In this document: piece by piece, positions 38,802 through 48,029 of the stretch
Layout of the letters: every line of letters starts with the position of its first letter
How positions within the stretch are numbered: the stretch's first letter is position 1
Origin: a virus
DNA length: 64,000 nucleotides
IMG/VR virus record: IMGVR_UViG_3300042446_001954
Coordinates: 16,708-80,707 of that record
Strand: one strand, 5' to 3'
Position numbers and translations under genes: made by a program
Notes under the pieces: generated by a model
The model's database searches: none
What the model was told of the DNA's origin: nothing
Seen by the model: the letters and a program-made list of their open reading frames with translations, nothing else

Positions 38802-40562
38802 ATGGCGTTTCAAATTTCTCCAGGCGTAAATGTATCCGAGATCGACTTAACAACAGTTGTTCCTGCGGTATCTACTACAGCCGGTGCATTCGCTGGACCA
38901 TTTCAATGGGGACCAGTAGGACGAAGAACACTCGTATCACACGAAACAGATTTAGTTAACAAGTTTGGGAATCCAGACGGCAACACTGCAACTTCATTCT
39001 TTTCAGCGGCTAACTTCTTAGCTTATGGAAACAATCTACAAGTTGTTCGTGCAGCCAACAGCAATTCTAGAAATGCTTCTTCAAATACGAACAATCTTTT
39101 GACAATTAACAATGTTGATGTATATGATACTACATATGTTGTTGACACATTAGGACAAACATTTGTTGCTCGTTACCCAGGCGCATTAGGAAACTCATTA
39201 AAAGTTTCTGTTTGGGATTCTAACACAGCAAATGCTAACACCCTCAGCGGTAATACATTCACCTCTTGGACTTACAAATCATATTTCCCTGCGGCTCCAA
39301 ATACTTCGTCATTTGTTGCTTCTTCTGGTGGTGCAAACGACCAATTTCACTTAGTTGTTATAGACGAAGATGGTTTGTTTAGTCAAGGCGCTAAAGGCGC
39401 CGTTCTTGAAGTGTTTCCATACCTATCAAAAGCATCTAATGCGACAGGCGATGATGGTTCAACTTCATACTACAGAACAGTGTTGCGTGAACAATCAAAA
39501 TATATTTACGCATTAGGTCCAGTAGATCCTGCAAACACTTCTGCTACGTGGGGGCAAACAGCAAACACGCAATTCTCTGGTTGCTTCATGGCAGCGGCTA
39601 ACACCGGTTCAACAGTTTCACTTGCAAACGGTACAAACTTACCTTTGACAACAGCAGATTATACAAGAGGTTACAGTGAGTTTACCAATCCAGATGTAGT
39701 TGATATTTCATTAATAATTACTGGTGACGCAGGTGTGTCTTCAAACACCATCAGTCCTAATACAGCCATTGAAACTGTGCAACAATATACAATCGATTCT
39801 ATTGCTGCCGCACGTAAAGATTGTATAACGTTCTTGTCTCCACCACAATCTGGTATTGTTGGCGGCGCAACTCCTGAAACTTCTGTTACCACTTGGATTA
39901 CAACATTGAGCCGTGCATCAACATATGCAGTCGCAGACTGTGGTTGGAAATACCAATTCGACAAGTATAACAACGTGTACCGTTGGATTCCACTAAACGG
40001 TGATATTGCTGGACTATGTGTTCGTACAGACCAAACACGTGATCCTTGGTTCTCTCCAGCAGGCGTAAGTCGTGGTGCAATTAAAAACGTAGTAAAACTT
40101 GCATGGAATCCAACACAAGCACAACGTGATGCCATTTATTCTATTGGTGTAAACCCTGTTGTTTCCTTCCCAGGTCAAGGAACCATTTTGTACGGTGACA
40201 AGACTTTGATAACACAACCATCTGCATTCAGCCGTATTAATGTTCGTAGATTGTTTATTGTTCTGGAAAAAGCAATTGCATCAGCATCTAAGTTTTCTCT
40301 ATTTGAATTGAATGATGAGTTTACTCGTGCCCAATTTATTGCTTTAGTTGAGCCATTCTTACGTGACGTTAAAGGTCGCCGTGGCATTTATGACTATCGT
40401 GTTGTTTGTGATACCACAAATAATACTCCAGAAGTTATTGATGGCAACAAATTCATTGGTGACATTTACATCAAGCCTGCGCGTTCTATCAACTACATTC
40501 AGTTGAATTTCATTGCAGTTCGCTCTGGTGTACAATTCAGCGAAATTGTTGGTGGCGTTTAA
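38802..40562 (+). CDS. gp18: Contractile tail sheath protein gp18
   Basis: A 586-residue sheath subunit opening FQISPGVNVSEIDLTTVVPA and containing STTAGAFAGPFQWGPV, the conserved start of the family. The C-terminal half is the most conserved (NPVVSFPGQGTILYGDKTL, FINVRRLFIVLEKAIA-type, KPARSINYIQLNFIAVRSG), as in other sheaths where it forms the inner core of the contractile shell. It is shorter than T4 gp18 (659 aa). A strong AAGGAGAG ribosome site lies 4 bases before the start and a CATAAATA motif at 38745. Confidence 0.95.
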   Translation: MAFQISPGVNVSEIDLTTVVPAVSTTAGAFAGPFQWGPVGRRTLVSHETDLVNKFGNPDGNTATSFFSAANFLAYGNNLQVVRAANSNSRNASSNTNNLLTINNVDVYDTTYVVDTLGQTFVARYPGALGNSLKVSVWDSNTANANTLSGNTFTSWTYKSYFPAAPNTSSFVASSGGANDQFHLVVIDEDGLFSQGAKGAVLEVFPYLSKASNATGDDGSTSYYRTVLREQSKYIYALGPVDPANTSATWGQTANTQFSGCFMAAANTGSTVSLANGTNLPLTTADYTRGYSEFTNPDVVDISLIITGDAGVSSNTISPNTAIETVQQYTIDSIAAARKDCITFLSPPQSGIVGGATPETSVTTWITTLSRASTYAVADCGWKYQFDKYNNVYRWIPLNGDIAGLCVRTDQTRDPWFSPAGVSRGAIKNVVKLAWNPTQAQRDAIYSIGVNPVVSFPGQGTILYGDKTLITQPSAFSRINVRRLFIVLEKAIASASKFSLFELNDEFTRAQFIALVEPFLRDVKGRRGIYDYRVVCDTTNNTPEVIDGNKFIGDIYIKPARSINYIQLNFIAVRSGVQFSEIVGGV

Positions 40563-40568
40563 TAAATA
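40561..40568 (+). promoter_or_regulatory. Late-promoter-like AATAAATA before gp19
   Basis: AATAAATA overlaps the gp18 stop codon and lies 20 bases before the gp19 start. Confidence 0.52.
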
Positions 40569-40588
40569 ATAAGAAATAGGAGAAACAA

Positions 40589-41131
40589 ATGGCTTTCAAC
40601 GTAACAGAGTTTCGTGCAAATCTCATCGGAGATGGTGCCCGCCCTAACCTGTTCCAAGTCACAATGACTTTCCCAACATTCGCTAACGACCCAGTAAATT
40701 CTGGACAAGCACTAACATTCCTTTGCAAGACTGCACAATTGCCAGGTTCAACTGTTGGTACTGTTCCACTTTATTACTTTGGTCGTGAGTTGAAGTTTGT
40801 TGGAAACAGAAACTTTGCTGACTGGACAGTTACTATTATCAATGATGAAAACTTCAAGGTTCGTAAAGGATTCGAATCATGGATGAATGGCATCAATTCA
40901 CACGGTGGAAACTTGCGTAATGCAGCAGCAACTTCACCTATTGGTTATTCAGTTGATGCTAAAGTAGATCAATTTGACAAAGCAGGCAATGTAATAAAAT
41001 CTTATAAGTTTGTTGGTGCTTTCCCTGTTGATTTATCACCTATTGATTTGGATTGGGGTTCTAACGATACTATCGAAGAATTTTCAGCAACCCTAGCATA
41101 TCAGTGGTGGGAATCGGACACTACATCTTAA
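40589..41131 (+). CDS. gp19: Tail tube protein gp19
   Basis: A 180-residue tube subunit: MAFNVTEFRANLIGDGARPN, FLCKTAQLPGSTVGTVPLYY, GRELKFVGNRNFADWTVTII and a final TLAYQWWESD. The QLPGS motif and the beta-barrel-like pattern are hallmarks of myovirus tail tubes. The gene has an ATAGGAG ribosome site and a late-type AATAAATA overlapping the sheath stop codon. A G5A/TC5 hairpin follows at 41140. Confidence 0.93.
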   Translation: MAFNVTEFRANLIGDGARPNLFQVTMTFPTFANDPVNSGQALTFLCKTAQLPGSTVGTVPLYYFGRELKFVGNRNFADWTVTIINDENFKVRKGFESWMNGINSHGGNLRNAAATSPIGYSVDAKVDQFDKAGNVIKSYKFVGAFPVDLSPIDLDWGSNDTIEEFSATLAYQWWESDTTS

Positions 41132-41139
41132 TTATATAC

Positions 41140-41157
41140 GGGGGATTAATTTCCCCC
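41140..41157 (+). terminator. Possible terminator after gp19
   Basis: GGGGGA (41140-41145) and TCCCCC (41152-41157) form a stable 6-base stem with a 6-base loop. The following TCATGTTTATTTG is only moderately T-rich, so termination may be partial, or the hairpin may protect the mRNA end. Confidence 0.55.
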
Positions 41158-41188
41158 TCATGTTTATTTGAATTGGAACTAAACTAAT

Positions 41189-42883
41189 ATGGCACTAAAT
41201 CTTTTCGGTTTCCAAATCTCCAGGCAAAAGACTGATGTTGATCAACAGTCGGAGAAAACCTTTGCGCCGCCTTCTAATGAAGACGGTGCTTTGACGATTT
41301 CTTCTGCCGCCTATTATGGCACATATGTTGATTTGGATGGTACTGCCAAAAATGAAGTTGAGTTGATTTCTCGTTATCGTGAGATGGCAATGCAACCAGA
41401 AATTGAATCAGCTATCGATGATATTATCAACGAAGCAATCGTTCAAAACGATAATGGAAAATCAATTCGTATTGTTATGGACGATTTGAAACAACCTGAA
41501 AAAATTAAAAGGGCGATTGAAGAAGAATTTAGTATTGTTCTACGATTGTTAAATTATCAAAACATGGCTACAGATACTTTCCGTAGATTCTATGTTGACG
41601 GCCGATTATTTTATCATATTATTCTAGATGAAAAAAATCCAACGCAAGGTATCAAAGCACTCCGTTATATTGATCCACGCAAAATTCGTAAAGTACGTGA
41701 GATTAAAAAAGATAAAGACACAGGAACATCAGTTGACGTAGTACAAACAGTTAACGAATACTACATCTATAACGATAAAGTAACATCAGGTTCTTCTTCT
41801 AGTTACGGTCCAGTTGGTGTTCGTATTGCTAAAGACGCAATTATCAACGTTAATTCTGGTTTAATGGATTCTCGCCGTGCTGTTGTGTTATCGTACTTAC
41901 ATAAAGCCATTAAACCATTAAACCAGTTGCGAATGATTGAAGATGCAACGGTTATCTACCGTATTTCACGTGCGCCTGAACGTAGAATTTTTTATATTGA
42001 CGTAGGTAATTTACCTAAATTAAAAGCAGAACAATATCTACGTGATATCATGGTCAAGTATAAAAACAAGTTGGTGTATGATGCACAGACTGGTGAAATA
42101 CGTGATGACCGTAAACACCTATCAATGATGGAAGACTTCTGGCTACCTCGCCGTGAAGGAGGCAAAGGTACTGAAATCACAACACTACCAGGCGGTCAAA
42201 ATCTTGGTGAATTGGAAGATGTAAAGTATTTCGAAAAGAAACTATACAAGTCACTGAACGTTCCAGTTTCACGTTTGGATCCAAACCAATCTGGATTTTC
42301 ACTAGGTCGTGTTGGTGAAATATCACGTGATGAAGTTAAGTTTGGCAAGTTTGTAGATCGTCAACGTCAAAAGTTTTCTGAAATTTTTGACCAAGCACTC
42401 AGAGTTCAGTGTGTACTTAAAGGTATTTGTACAGCAGAAGAATTTGATGAGTTCAAAGAAAACATTTATTATGACTTCATAAAAGATAATAATTTTGCCG
42501 AACTTAAAGAAGCAGAATTGGTGCGTGAACGTCTATCACTTCTTGGCTCAGTTGATCCATATGTTGGTAGATACTATTCTATGGAATGGATTCAACGTAA
42601 TGTACTGAGACTAACAGACGAAGACATTAAATTGATGCAAGACCAAATCGATGCAGAAAAGAAAGCTGGATTGATTATGGATCCAATGCAAATCGCACAG
42701 CAAGGTCAACAAGAGTTGATGAATCCTGATGGCGCTGGAGGCGCAGGTGGTGTCACTGGAGGCGGTGCACCAGCACCTGCTTCAAATCCAGCGCCACAAG
42801 ATAATGCACAATCACCCAAAGGTGATTTGAGCCTAAACAATGATTACACTCCAACGATGCGTATGCTTCAAAGAGTGTTATAA
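41189..42883 (+). CDS. gp20: Portal protein gp20
   Basis: A 564-residue portal subunit. Family markers are ISRYREMAMQPEIESAIDDI, INEAIVQND, FYVDGRLFYHIILDEKNP, YIDPRKIRKVREI and the later SRLDPNQSGFSLGRVGEISR with DEVKFGKFVDRQRQKFS. Twelve copies form the dodecameric vertex through which gp17 pumps DNA. The C-terminal ~50 residues are Gly/Ala/Pro-rich (GGAGGVTGGGAPAPAS) and probably disordered. The stop codon is part of a perfect T4 late-promoter octamer, TATAAATA, at 42879. Confidence 0.95.
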   Translation: MALNLFGFQISRQKTDVDQQSEKTFAPPSNEDGALTISSAAYYGTYVDLDGTAKNEVELISRYREMAMQPEIESAIDDIINEAIVQNDNGKSIRIVMDDLKQPEKIKRAIEEEFSIVLRLLNYQNMATDTFRRFYVDGRLFYHIILDEKNPTQGIKALRYIDPRKIRKVREIKKDKDTGTSVDVVQTVNEYYIYNDKVTSGSSSSYGPVGVRIAKDAIINVNSGLMDSRRAVVLSYLHKAIKPLNQLRMIEDATVIYRISRAPERRIFYIDVGNLPKLKAEQYLRDIMVKYKNKLVYDAQTGEIRDDRKHLSMMEDFWLPRREGGKGTEITTLPGGQNLGELEDVKYFEKKLYKSLNVPVSRLDPNQSGFSLGRVGEISRDEVKFGKFVDRQRQKFSEIFDQALRVQCVLKGICTAEEFDEFKENIYYDFIKDNNFAELKEAELVRERLSLLGSVDPYVGRYYSMEWIQRNVLRLTDEDIKLMQDQIDAEKKAGLIMDPMQIAQQGQQELMNPDGAGGAGGVTGGGAPAPASNPAPQDNAQSPKGDLSLNNDYTPTMRMLQRVL

Positions 42884-42886
42884 ATA
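42879..42886 (+). promoter_or_regulatory. Perfect T4 late promoter octamer TATAAATA
   Basis: TATAAATA covers the gp20 stop codon and lies 23 bases before the small gp67-position gene. It is an exact match to the T4 late -10 element. Confidence 0.65.
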
Positions 42887-42909
42887 TTTGATGTTTAATG
42901 GAGAATAAT

Positions 42910-43086
42910 ATGAATGATAATCTTAGAACGGTAGTTGACAATGCATTTACAGATAACGCAACGCAAATGCGGGACGCATTGTACAATGAAATCAATGATA
43001 AAATCTTTGCCGCTATCGAGCAAAGAAAACAAGTTATTGCACAAAATTTAATTGCACAACATCAACCTGAAACAGAAACGGAATAA
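42910..43086 (+). CDS. Small prohead-core-like protein (gp67 position)
   Basis: A 58-residue acidic/amphipathic protein (MNDNLRTVVDNAFTDNATQM). The ATG at 42910 is preferred because GGAG at 42900 sits 6 bases upstream; an ATG at 42898 would contain that ribosome site itself. Between portal and prohead protease genes T4 encodes the core proteins gp67 and gp68, so this is a candidate equivalent, but length and sequence similarity are too weak to prove it. A perfect late-type octamer lies 23 bases before the start. It overlaps the next gene by one base. Confidence 0.6.
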   Translation: MNDNLRTVVDNAFTDNATQMRDALYNEINDKIFAAIEQRKQVIAQNLIAQHQPETETE

Positions 43087-43793
43087 TGAAAAGTCTAAAA
43101 GATTTTCTTCAGAGAGAAATTAAAGAAGACGGTTCTCCAGATGAAAATGGAGATGGTGTACTGTCGCCGACAGAATTGCACCATCATTTAGATATCCAGA
43201 AACGTGGTACTGTTGACCTTGGTGATTATGCGGCACATATTATGTTTCACGCACATCATCCAGAATATCTTGCTCCAATTATGGAGAAACTTAATGATGT
43301 TCAACGATTACATGCGGCTGGCCATGAAATAAATGCACACGATCCGGTTCTCTCTAAGTTAAAAAACAATTCCGCTTTAATGGCAACTTCTACTCCAGTT
43401 ATGGAAGGTAAAACTTCTCTATCACGTGAATTGGATCCGCCTGCCGTTTTAATAATGCGTAGAAAATCTGTGCGCCAATTTCCAAATGGTCAACGGGTTG
43501 CGCTCTATTACGTAGATAAAATTAACAAGTATGTTACTGTTCCATATGAAGATATGCAATGGTCTACTTCTGAAGAAACTGTTTTCGATAAGATTAAACA
43601 GGTAAATGAAGACAAGAAATCCATTGTAGTAGAACACATGGATGGTTCAACATCAGAGATAACTCCTCAAATGGCAAAACAGATGATGGAGTTACACAAA
43701 AAAATTAATGAGGCTAATAAAGCGAAGATGCTGGATATGTTGGAAGCCTCCGCAAAACATTTTCAAACTATCGCAAAGTTTTCTAAGGAATAA
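43086..43793 (+). CDS. Prohead-region protein with a canonical EF-hand-like loop
   Basis: A 235-residue protein with one EF-hand-type loop at residues 19-30, DENGDGVLSPTE, which has Asp/Asn/Asp/Ser at positions 1, 3, 5 and 9, Gly at 6, a hydrophobic at 8 and Glu at 12 of the calcium-binding consensus. A His-rich helix follows (LHHHL). Residues ~80-235 are mixed helix and beta (LIMRRKSVRQFPNGQRVALY) without an enzyme motif. Its place between gp20 and gp21 points to head assembly or internal-protein function; it is not recognisable as T4 gp67 or gp68. Calcium binding is an inference from the motif. Confidence 0.65.
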   Translation: MKSLKDFLQREIKEDGSPDENGDGVLSPTELHHHLDIQKRGTVDLGDYAAHIMFHAHHPEYLAPIMEKLNDVQRLHAAGHEINAHDPVLSKLKNNSALMATSTPVMEGKTSLSRELDPPAVLIMRRKSVRQFPNGQRVALYYVDKINKYVTVPYEDMQWSTSEETVFDKIKQVNEDKKSIVVEHMDGSTSEITPQMAKQMMELHKKINEANKAKMLDMLEASAKHFQTIAKFSKE

Positions 43794-43795
43794 AA

Positions 43796-44329
43796 ATGGC
43801 AAACGTATTTGGAATTAACGTATTAAAAGATGATACACAACACGTTGTTATTAAATTGACAGCTAGATTTGATGGTACAGGCCAAGAATCAAACACATCA
43901 AGAATTACAGCTAACTCACTGTCTGGTGCTTTAGCAACGAATGGTTTTCTTGTAGCAAACGTACATGGTGGTTCTGCAAACACAACACTTCCATATTACG
44001 GTTTATCTGTAAACAGAATGTGGTACGACACACCAGGTACTTCTAATACCGATGTGGAATTATTTTGGTCTGCAACTGCATCAAATACTATATTCTATTT
44101 GAATGCCAATGGTGAGTATGATGGTGCTGGCAACTGGATTACAATTCCAAACCCAACAGCGGGTGCAGCCGGTTCAAACGGTAACATTGGTATCACAACA
44201 AGAAACATGGGTAACGGAGATAGTTATACAATTATTTTAGAACTACGTAAAGACAATGCATATTATCAGCGTGGTCAGTTCAATGATCCTGCGGCATTCA
44301 ACTACGGCAATTACGGTTTGAGACCATAA
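43796..44329 (+). CDS. Putative virion protein in the head-assembly block
   Basis: A 177-residue beta-rich protein (KLTARFDGTGQESNTS, NANGEYDGAGNWITIPNPTA) that ends NYGNYGLRP. It is low in charge, without membrane or catalytic motifs, and resembles small phage capsid-decoration or internal proteins in composition only. The gene starts two bases after the previous one behind an AAGGAATA ribosome site and overlaps the next by one base. It probably belongs to the virion or prohead; the exact role is unknown. Confidence 0.58.
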   Translation: MANVFGINVLKDDTQHVVIKLTARFDGTGQESNTSRITANSLSGALATNGFLVANVHGGSANTTLPYYGLSVNRMWYDTPGTSNTDVELFWSATASNTIFYLNANGEYDGAGNWITIPNPTAGAAGSNGNIGITTRNMGNGDSYTIILELRKDNAYYQRGQFNDPAAFNYGNYGLRP

Positions 44330-44739
44330 TGTCACTTGTTGATAGTTTTCTTTCTGGTAACCTAACGGAAGCCAGAAAGTTAATAGACGAAAGAATTAAA
44401 GAAATATTCGAAGAAAAATTAGAAATAATTAAACAACGAATAGTTGTAGAAGAAGCCGAGAAATTAGGCTTGGATGAGGCAAACATCCTAAAAATGGGCA
44501 GAACAAAGTTGGTGCGTGTGCGTATACGTGCTGGCAAAGTACAGAGAAGAAAAAAATTCTCATCTGTACCGGGATATACAATACGTGGAGGCAAAGTCGT
44601 AAGAATGTCTTCACAAGAGCGGCGTCATCGTAAGATGGGGGCACGTAGGGCAAAAATTAAACTTAGAAGTAAGAAAAACCAAATCTTACGAAAAAGAAAA
44701 ATATCGTTAAGAAAACGAAAGGCAATGGGTGTAAGATGA
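44329..44739 (+). CDS. Highly basic prohead-associated protein
   Basis: A 136-residue protein with two parts. Residues ~1-55 are helical and mixed-charge (LDERIKEIFEEKLEIIKQR), and residues ~62-136 are strongly Arg/Lys-rich (RVRIRAGKVQRRKKFSS, SSQERRHRKMGARRAKIK, RKRKISLRKRK). Similar small basic proteins lie just before the prohead protease gene in other T4-like aquatic phages. A DNA-neutralising or core role, like T4 gp68 or internal proteins, is plausible but unproven. The start and end overlap its neighbours, so it is tightly coupled to gp21. Confidence 0.65.
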   Translation: MSLVDSFLSGNLTEARKLIDERIKEIFEEKLEIIKQRIVVEEAEKLGLDEANILKMGRTKLVRVRIRAGKVQRRKKFSSVPGYTIRGGKVVRMSSQERRHRKMGARRAKIKLRSKKNQILRKRKISLRKRKAMGVR

Positions 44740-45380
44740 AACTTATTAAAGAAATTACCGAAACAGTCAGCTATCTCACGGAAGAAGCTGATGGTAAAAA
44801 AGTTCTTCATATTGAAGGACCGTTCCTTGTTGCCGAAAAGAAAAATAAAAACGGTCGTATCTACGAATTCAACACTCTACGTAAAGAAGTTCACAGATAC
44901 ACCGAAGACTATATCAATAAGCATCGTGCTTTTGGTGAATTAGGACATCCTGATTCTCCAACAATCAATTTAGATCGTGTGTCTCACATGATTACTGGTC
45001 TCCGTGAAGACGGTAACCAGTGGGTTGGTAAAGCAAAGATACTTGATACGCCTATGGGTAACATCGCAAGAAGCCTTATCGAAGGTGGCGCACAATTAGG
45101 TGTGTCTTCCCGTGGTATGGGTTCTTTAAAGATGGTCAACGGTGTGAACGTTGTGCAACCCGATTTCTATCTTGCCACAGCGGCAGATATTGTAGCCGAC
45201 CCTTCTGCACCTGGTGCATTTGTACAGGGAATTATGGAAGGCAAAGAATGGATGTTAGTAGAAGGTAAGTGGACCGAAGTTCATCTTCAAGAAGCAATAC
45301 AACAAGTTCGTAAGGCTTCACGTAAAGAAATCGAACAAGTAAGTTTACATATTTTCGAATCCTTTCTTAAAAAATTGTAA
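44736..45380 (+). CDS. gp21: Prohead core protease gp21
   Basis: A 214-residue serine protease of the T4 gp21 (S77/herpes assemblin-like) type. The catalytic His is in GELGHPDS (His71) and the Ser in GVSSRGMG (124-125). ADIVADPSAPGAFV near residue 150 is also conserved. It cleaves scaffold gp22, gp23 and itself during head maturation, usually after (I/L)xE. The start overlaps the upstream stop as ATGA. The length matches T4 gp21 (212 aa). Confidence 0.93.
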   Translation: MKLIKEITETVSYLTEEADGKKVLHIEGPFLVAEKKNKNGRIYEFNTLRKEVHRYTEDYINKHRAFGELGHPDSPTINLDRVSHMITGLREDGNQWVGKAKILDTPMGNIARSLIEGGAQLGVSSRGMGSLKMVNGVNVVQPDFYLATAADIVADPSAPGAFVQGIMEGKEWMLVEGKWTEVHLQEAIQQVRKASRKEIEQVSLHIFESFLKKL

Positions 45381-45383
45381 TAT

Positions 45384-45391
45384 TATAAATA
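45384..45391 (+). promoter_or_regulatory. Perfect T4 late promoter octamer TATAAATA
   Basis: TATAAATA in the gp21-gp22 gap, 29 bases before the scaffold gene; exact match to the T4 late -10 element. Confidence 0.68.
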
Positions 45392-45420
45392 TCCACATAC
45401 AAAACCAAGGAGAGTTTTAA

Positions 45421-46623
45421 ATGGTTAAAAAGTTCAATCTGTCTGAAGCTGCCGCTGATATTCTAAACAAAAGCATTTCTTCAGCAAAAAAAGGTACCGA
45501 AGGTTCTTCTAGACTGCCTACATCCGTAGTTGCAGGTCAAAAAGAAGTCGGTGAAATTGGTACAGAAGTTACCAAAACAACAGACTCTGGTCCAGATGCT
45601 ACTAAAGGTGTTGCAACAGCTACACCTCCAGGCGCTACACCACCAGTTGGTTCAGATCCAATGAAAAAGTTATCAGGTCAACCTGCTGAACAAGGTTCAG
45701 TTGAAGCACCTGAAGGCAAAGCCGGTAAACAAATGATGGCCAAAAACAAAGGTGCTACATTCCAATCTTACGGTGGCCAAAACGAAGAAATTGACGAAGA
45801 CGGCGAAGTTTTTTCTGAAGCAGAAGAAAAAGAAGACCATGAAGACGAAAAGAAAGACAAAGCCATGATGAAAAAAATGATGTCTAAAAAAGGTCTGAAA
45901 GAAGACATTGATGCATTGCTTCAAGGTGAAGACCTATCAGAAGAATTTGTTTCTAAAGCTACTACAATTTTCGAAGCTGCCGTTATGTCACGTGTAGAAG
46001 AACTTGCAGAAGAAGTAGAGTCACAACTTCATGAACAATTCGAACAAGCAGTTGAAGAACTGAAAGAAGACTTTGCATCTAAAATCGATGACTACCTAAA
46101 TTACATGGTAGAAGAATGGATGAAAGAAAATGAACTAGCAATCGAGTCCGGTCTACGTGCTGAAATCGTAGAAGACTTTATTGGTGGTCTAAAGAATCTA
46201 TTCGCCGAACACTACATTGACATTCCAGAAGAAAAAGTGGATGTTGTTCAAGAAATGGCTGACAAAGTTGAAGAACTAGAAGCTAAATTGAACGAAGAAA
46301 TTTCACGTTCTATTGAATTTAAAAAAGAAATCAATGAACATAAAAAAGTACAGGCCGTGCAAGCAGTTTGCGAAGGCCTAACGCAGACTCAGGTAGAAAA
46401 ACTTAAGTCACTCGCAGAGAGTGTTGAGTTCACAACTGAGGAAGATTTCACCGAAAAAGTTAGTACATTGAAAGAAGCATATACTCCTTCCAATATTAAG
46501 ACTGGTGAAAAATCTGCCCTAGAAGAAGGCGTAGAAGTGCCAGAAGATAAGCCATCGAAGGTTTCTTATGATCCTCTAATCAACGCCGCTGTTAATTCAA
46601 TCTCAAAATCTGTGGTTAAATAA
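45421..46623 (+). CDS. gp22: Prohead scaffold / core protein gp22
   Basis: A 400-residue scaffold, strongly acidic and helical through residues ~150-370 (EEVESQLHEQFEQAVEELKE, EELEAKLNEEISRSIEFKKE). The N-terminal 150 residues are low-complexity and Gly/Thr/Glu-rich, an extension over T4 gp22 (269 aa). The C-terminal part has NIKTGEKSALEEGVE, typical of gp22 ends. It forms the core around which gp23 assembles and is then digested by gp21. A perfect TATAAATA lies 29 bases before the AAGGAGAG-led start. Confidence 0.88.
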   Translation: MVKKFNLSEAAADILNKSISSAKKGTEGSSRLPTSVVAGQKEVGEIGTEVTKTTDSGPDATKGVATATPPGATPPVGSDPMKKLSGQPAEQGSVEAPEGKAGKQMMAKNKGATFQSYGGQNEEIDEDGEVFSEAEEKEDHEDEKKDKAMMKKMMSKKGLKEDIDALLQGEDLSEEFVSKATTIFEAAVMSRVEELAEEVESQLHEQFEQAVEELKEDFASKIDDYLNYMVEEWMKENELAIESGLRAEIVEDFIGGLKNLFAEHYIDIPEEKVDVVQEMADKVEELEAKLNEEISRSIEFKKEINEHKKVQAVQAVCEGLTQTQVEKLKSLAESVEFTTEEDFTEKVSTLKEAYTPSNIKTGEKSALEEGVEVPEDKPSKVSYDPLINAAVNSISKSVVK

Positions 46624-46626
46624 ATA
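46619..46626 (+). promoter_or_regulatory. Late-promoter-like AATAAATA before gp23
   Basis: AATAAATA overlaps the gp22 stop codon and lies 36 bases before the major capsid gene. Confidence 0.58.
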
Positions 46627-46662
46627 TACCACATTTAATTTTTAAAAATAGGAGTTACTTAA

Positions 46663-48015
46663 ATGTTACTATCTGAAGAACTAAAACAAAAATGGCAACC
46701 AATTCTGGAGCACCCAGAATTAGAAGCTATTAAGGATCCATACAAGAAGGCTGTTACAGCCATGGTCCTTGAAAATCAATCTCAAGCTATGGCATCCGAC
46801 CGTGCTCAAATGGGTCTAATTAACGAAACTACTTCCAGCGGCCCATCTATGGCTACTGGTTCTGGTATTCAGAATTTTGATCCAATCTTGATCTCTTTGG
46901 TTCGCCGTGCATTGCCTAACCTGATTGCGTATGATGTTGCTGGCGTTCAGCCAATGACAGGTCCAACAGGCTTGATCTTTGCAATGCGTGCCAAATACGG
47001 TGAAAACAACAAAGCATCTGGTGTAGAAGCATTCTTCAACGAAGCCAACACCCAGTTCTCTGGTCTTAGTTCTAACACCAACCGTTTCGGTTTCGCTAAC
47101 AACACTACTGGTGACACAATCACCAACCCAGTTGGTAACGGTTTCACTACAGCTAACACATTCACAACCGGTATCGGCATGCCTACGGCTACTGCTGAAT
47201 ACTTGGGTTCTGAGTCAAACACAGCTTTCGGTCAAATGGCTTTCTCTATCGAGAAGGTTACTGTTACTGCTCAAAGCCGTGCATTGAAAGCTGAATACTC
47301 ACTAGAACTTGCACAAGACTTGAAAGCAATCCACGGTCTTGACGCTGAAACAGAATTGTCTAACATTCTGTCTACAGAAATTCTAGCTGAAATTAACCGT
47401 GAAGTTATCCGTACAATCTACACTGTTGCTAAGAACGGTGCTCAGTATGGTACAACAACTGCTGGTACATTCGACCTTGACACAGACTCTAACGGTCGTT
47501 GGTCTGTTGAGCGTTTCAAAGGCTTGATTTTCCAAGTTGAACGTGACGCTAACGTTATTGCCAAAGAAACTCGTAGAGGTAAGGGCAACGTGATGATCGT
47601 ATCATCTGACGTTGCATCCGCTATGGCTATGGCTGGTGTTCTACAGTACACTCCTGCATTGTCTACTGACTTGCAAGTTGATGACACTGGCAACACATTC
47701 GCTGGTTTGCTCCACGGTCGTATCAAGGTCTATATCGACCCGTACTTCGGTGGTTACACATCTAACCAAGAATTGGTAACAATCGGTTATAAGGGTTCTT
47801 CTCCTTATGACGCTGGTCTATTCTACTGCCCATACGTTCCGCTACAAATGGTTCGTGCAGTTGACCAGTACACATTCCAACCAAAGATTGGTTTCAAGAC
47901 ACGTTACGGCATGGTTGCAAATCCGTTTGCTGCTGGTACAGACGCTGATCTAGGTCAGTTGTACTCTAAGCGTAATACGTACTACCGTATTTTCAGAGTC
48001 GCCAACCTAATGTGA
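46663..48015 (+). CDS. gp23: Major capsid protein precursor gp23
   Basis: A 450-residue HK97-fold capsid protein. Recognised stretches are FDPILISLVRRALPNLIAYD, GVQPMTGPTGLIFAMRAKY, YSLELAQDLKAIHGLDAETE and DPYFGGYTSNQELVTIGYKG. The first ~55 residues form the delta-type propeptide; GLINETTSSG offers an I-N-E cleavage site at residue 55 for the gp21 protease. It is shorter than T4 gp23 (521 aa). The late-type motif AATAAATA overlaps the gp22 stop 36 bases upstream, and tandem terminators follow. Confidence 0.96.
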   Translation: MLLSEELKQKWQPILEHPELEAIKDPYKKAVTAMVLENQSQAMASDRAQMGLINETTSSGPSMATGSGIQNFDPILISLVRRALPNLIAYDVAGVQPMTGPTGLIFAMRAKYGENNKASGVEAFFNEANTQFSGLSSNTNRFGFANNTTGDTITNPVGNGFTTANTFTTGIGMPTATAEYLGSESNTAFGQMAFSIEKVTVTAQSRALKAEYSLELAQDLKAIHGLDAETELSNILSTEILAEINREVIRTIYTVAKNGAQYGTTTAGTFDLDTDSNGRWSVERFKGLIFQVERDANVIAKETRRGKGNVMIVSSDVASAMAMAGVLQYTPALSTDLQVDDTGNTFAGLLHGRIKVYIDPYFGGYTSNQELVTIGYKGSSPYDAGLFYCPYVPLQMVRAVDQYTFQPKIGFKTRYGMVANPFAAGTDADLGQLYSKRNTYYRIFRVANLM

Positions 48016-48029
48016 TTCTGTGATACAGA

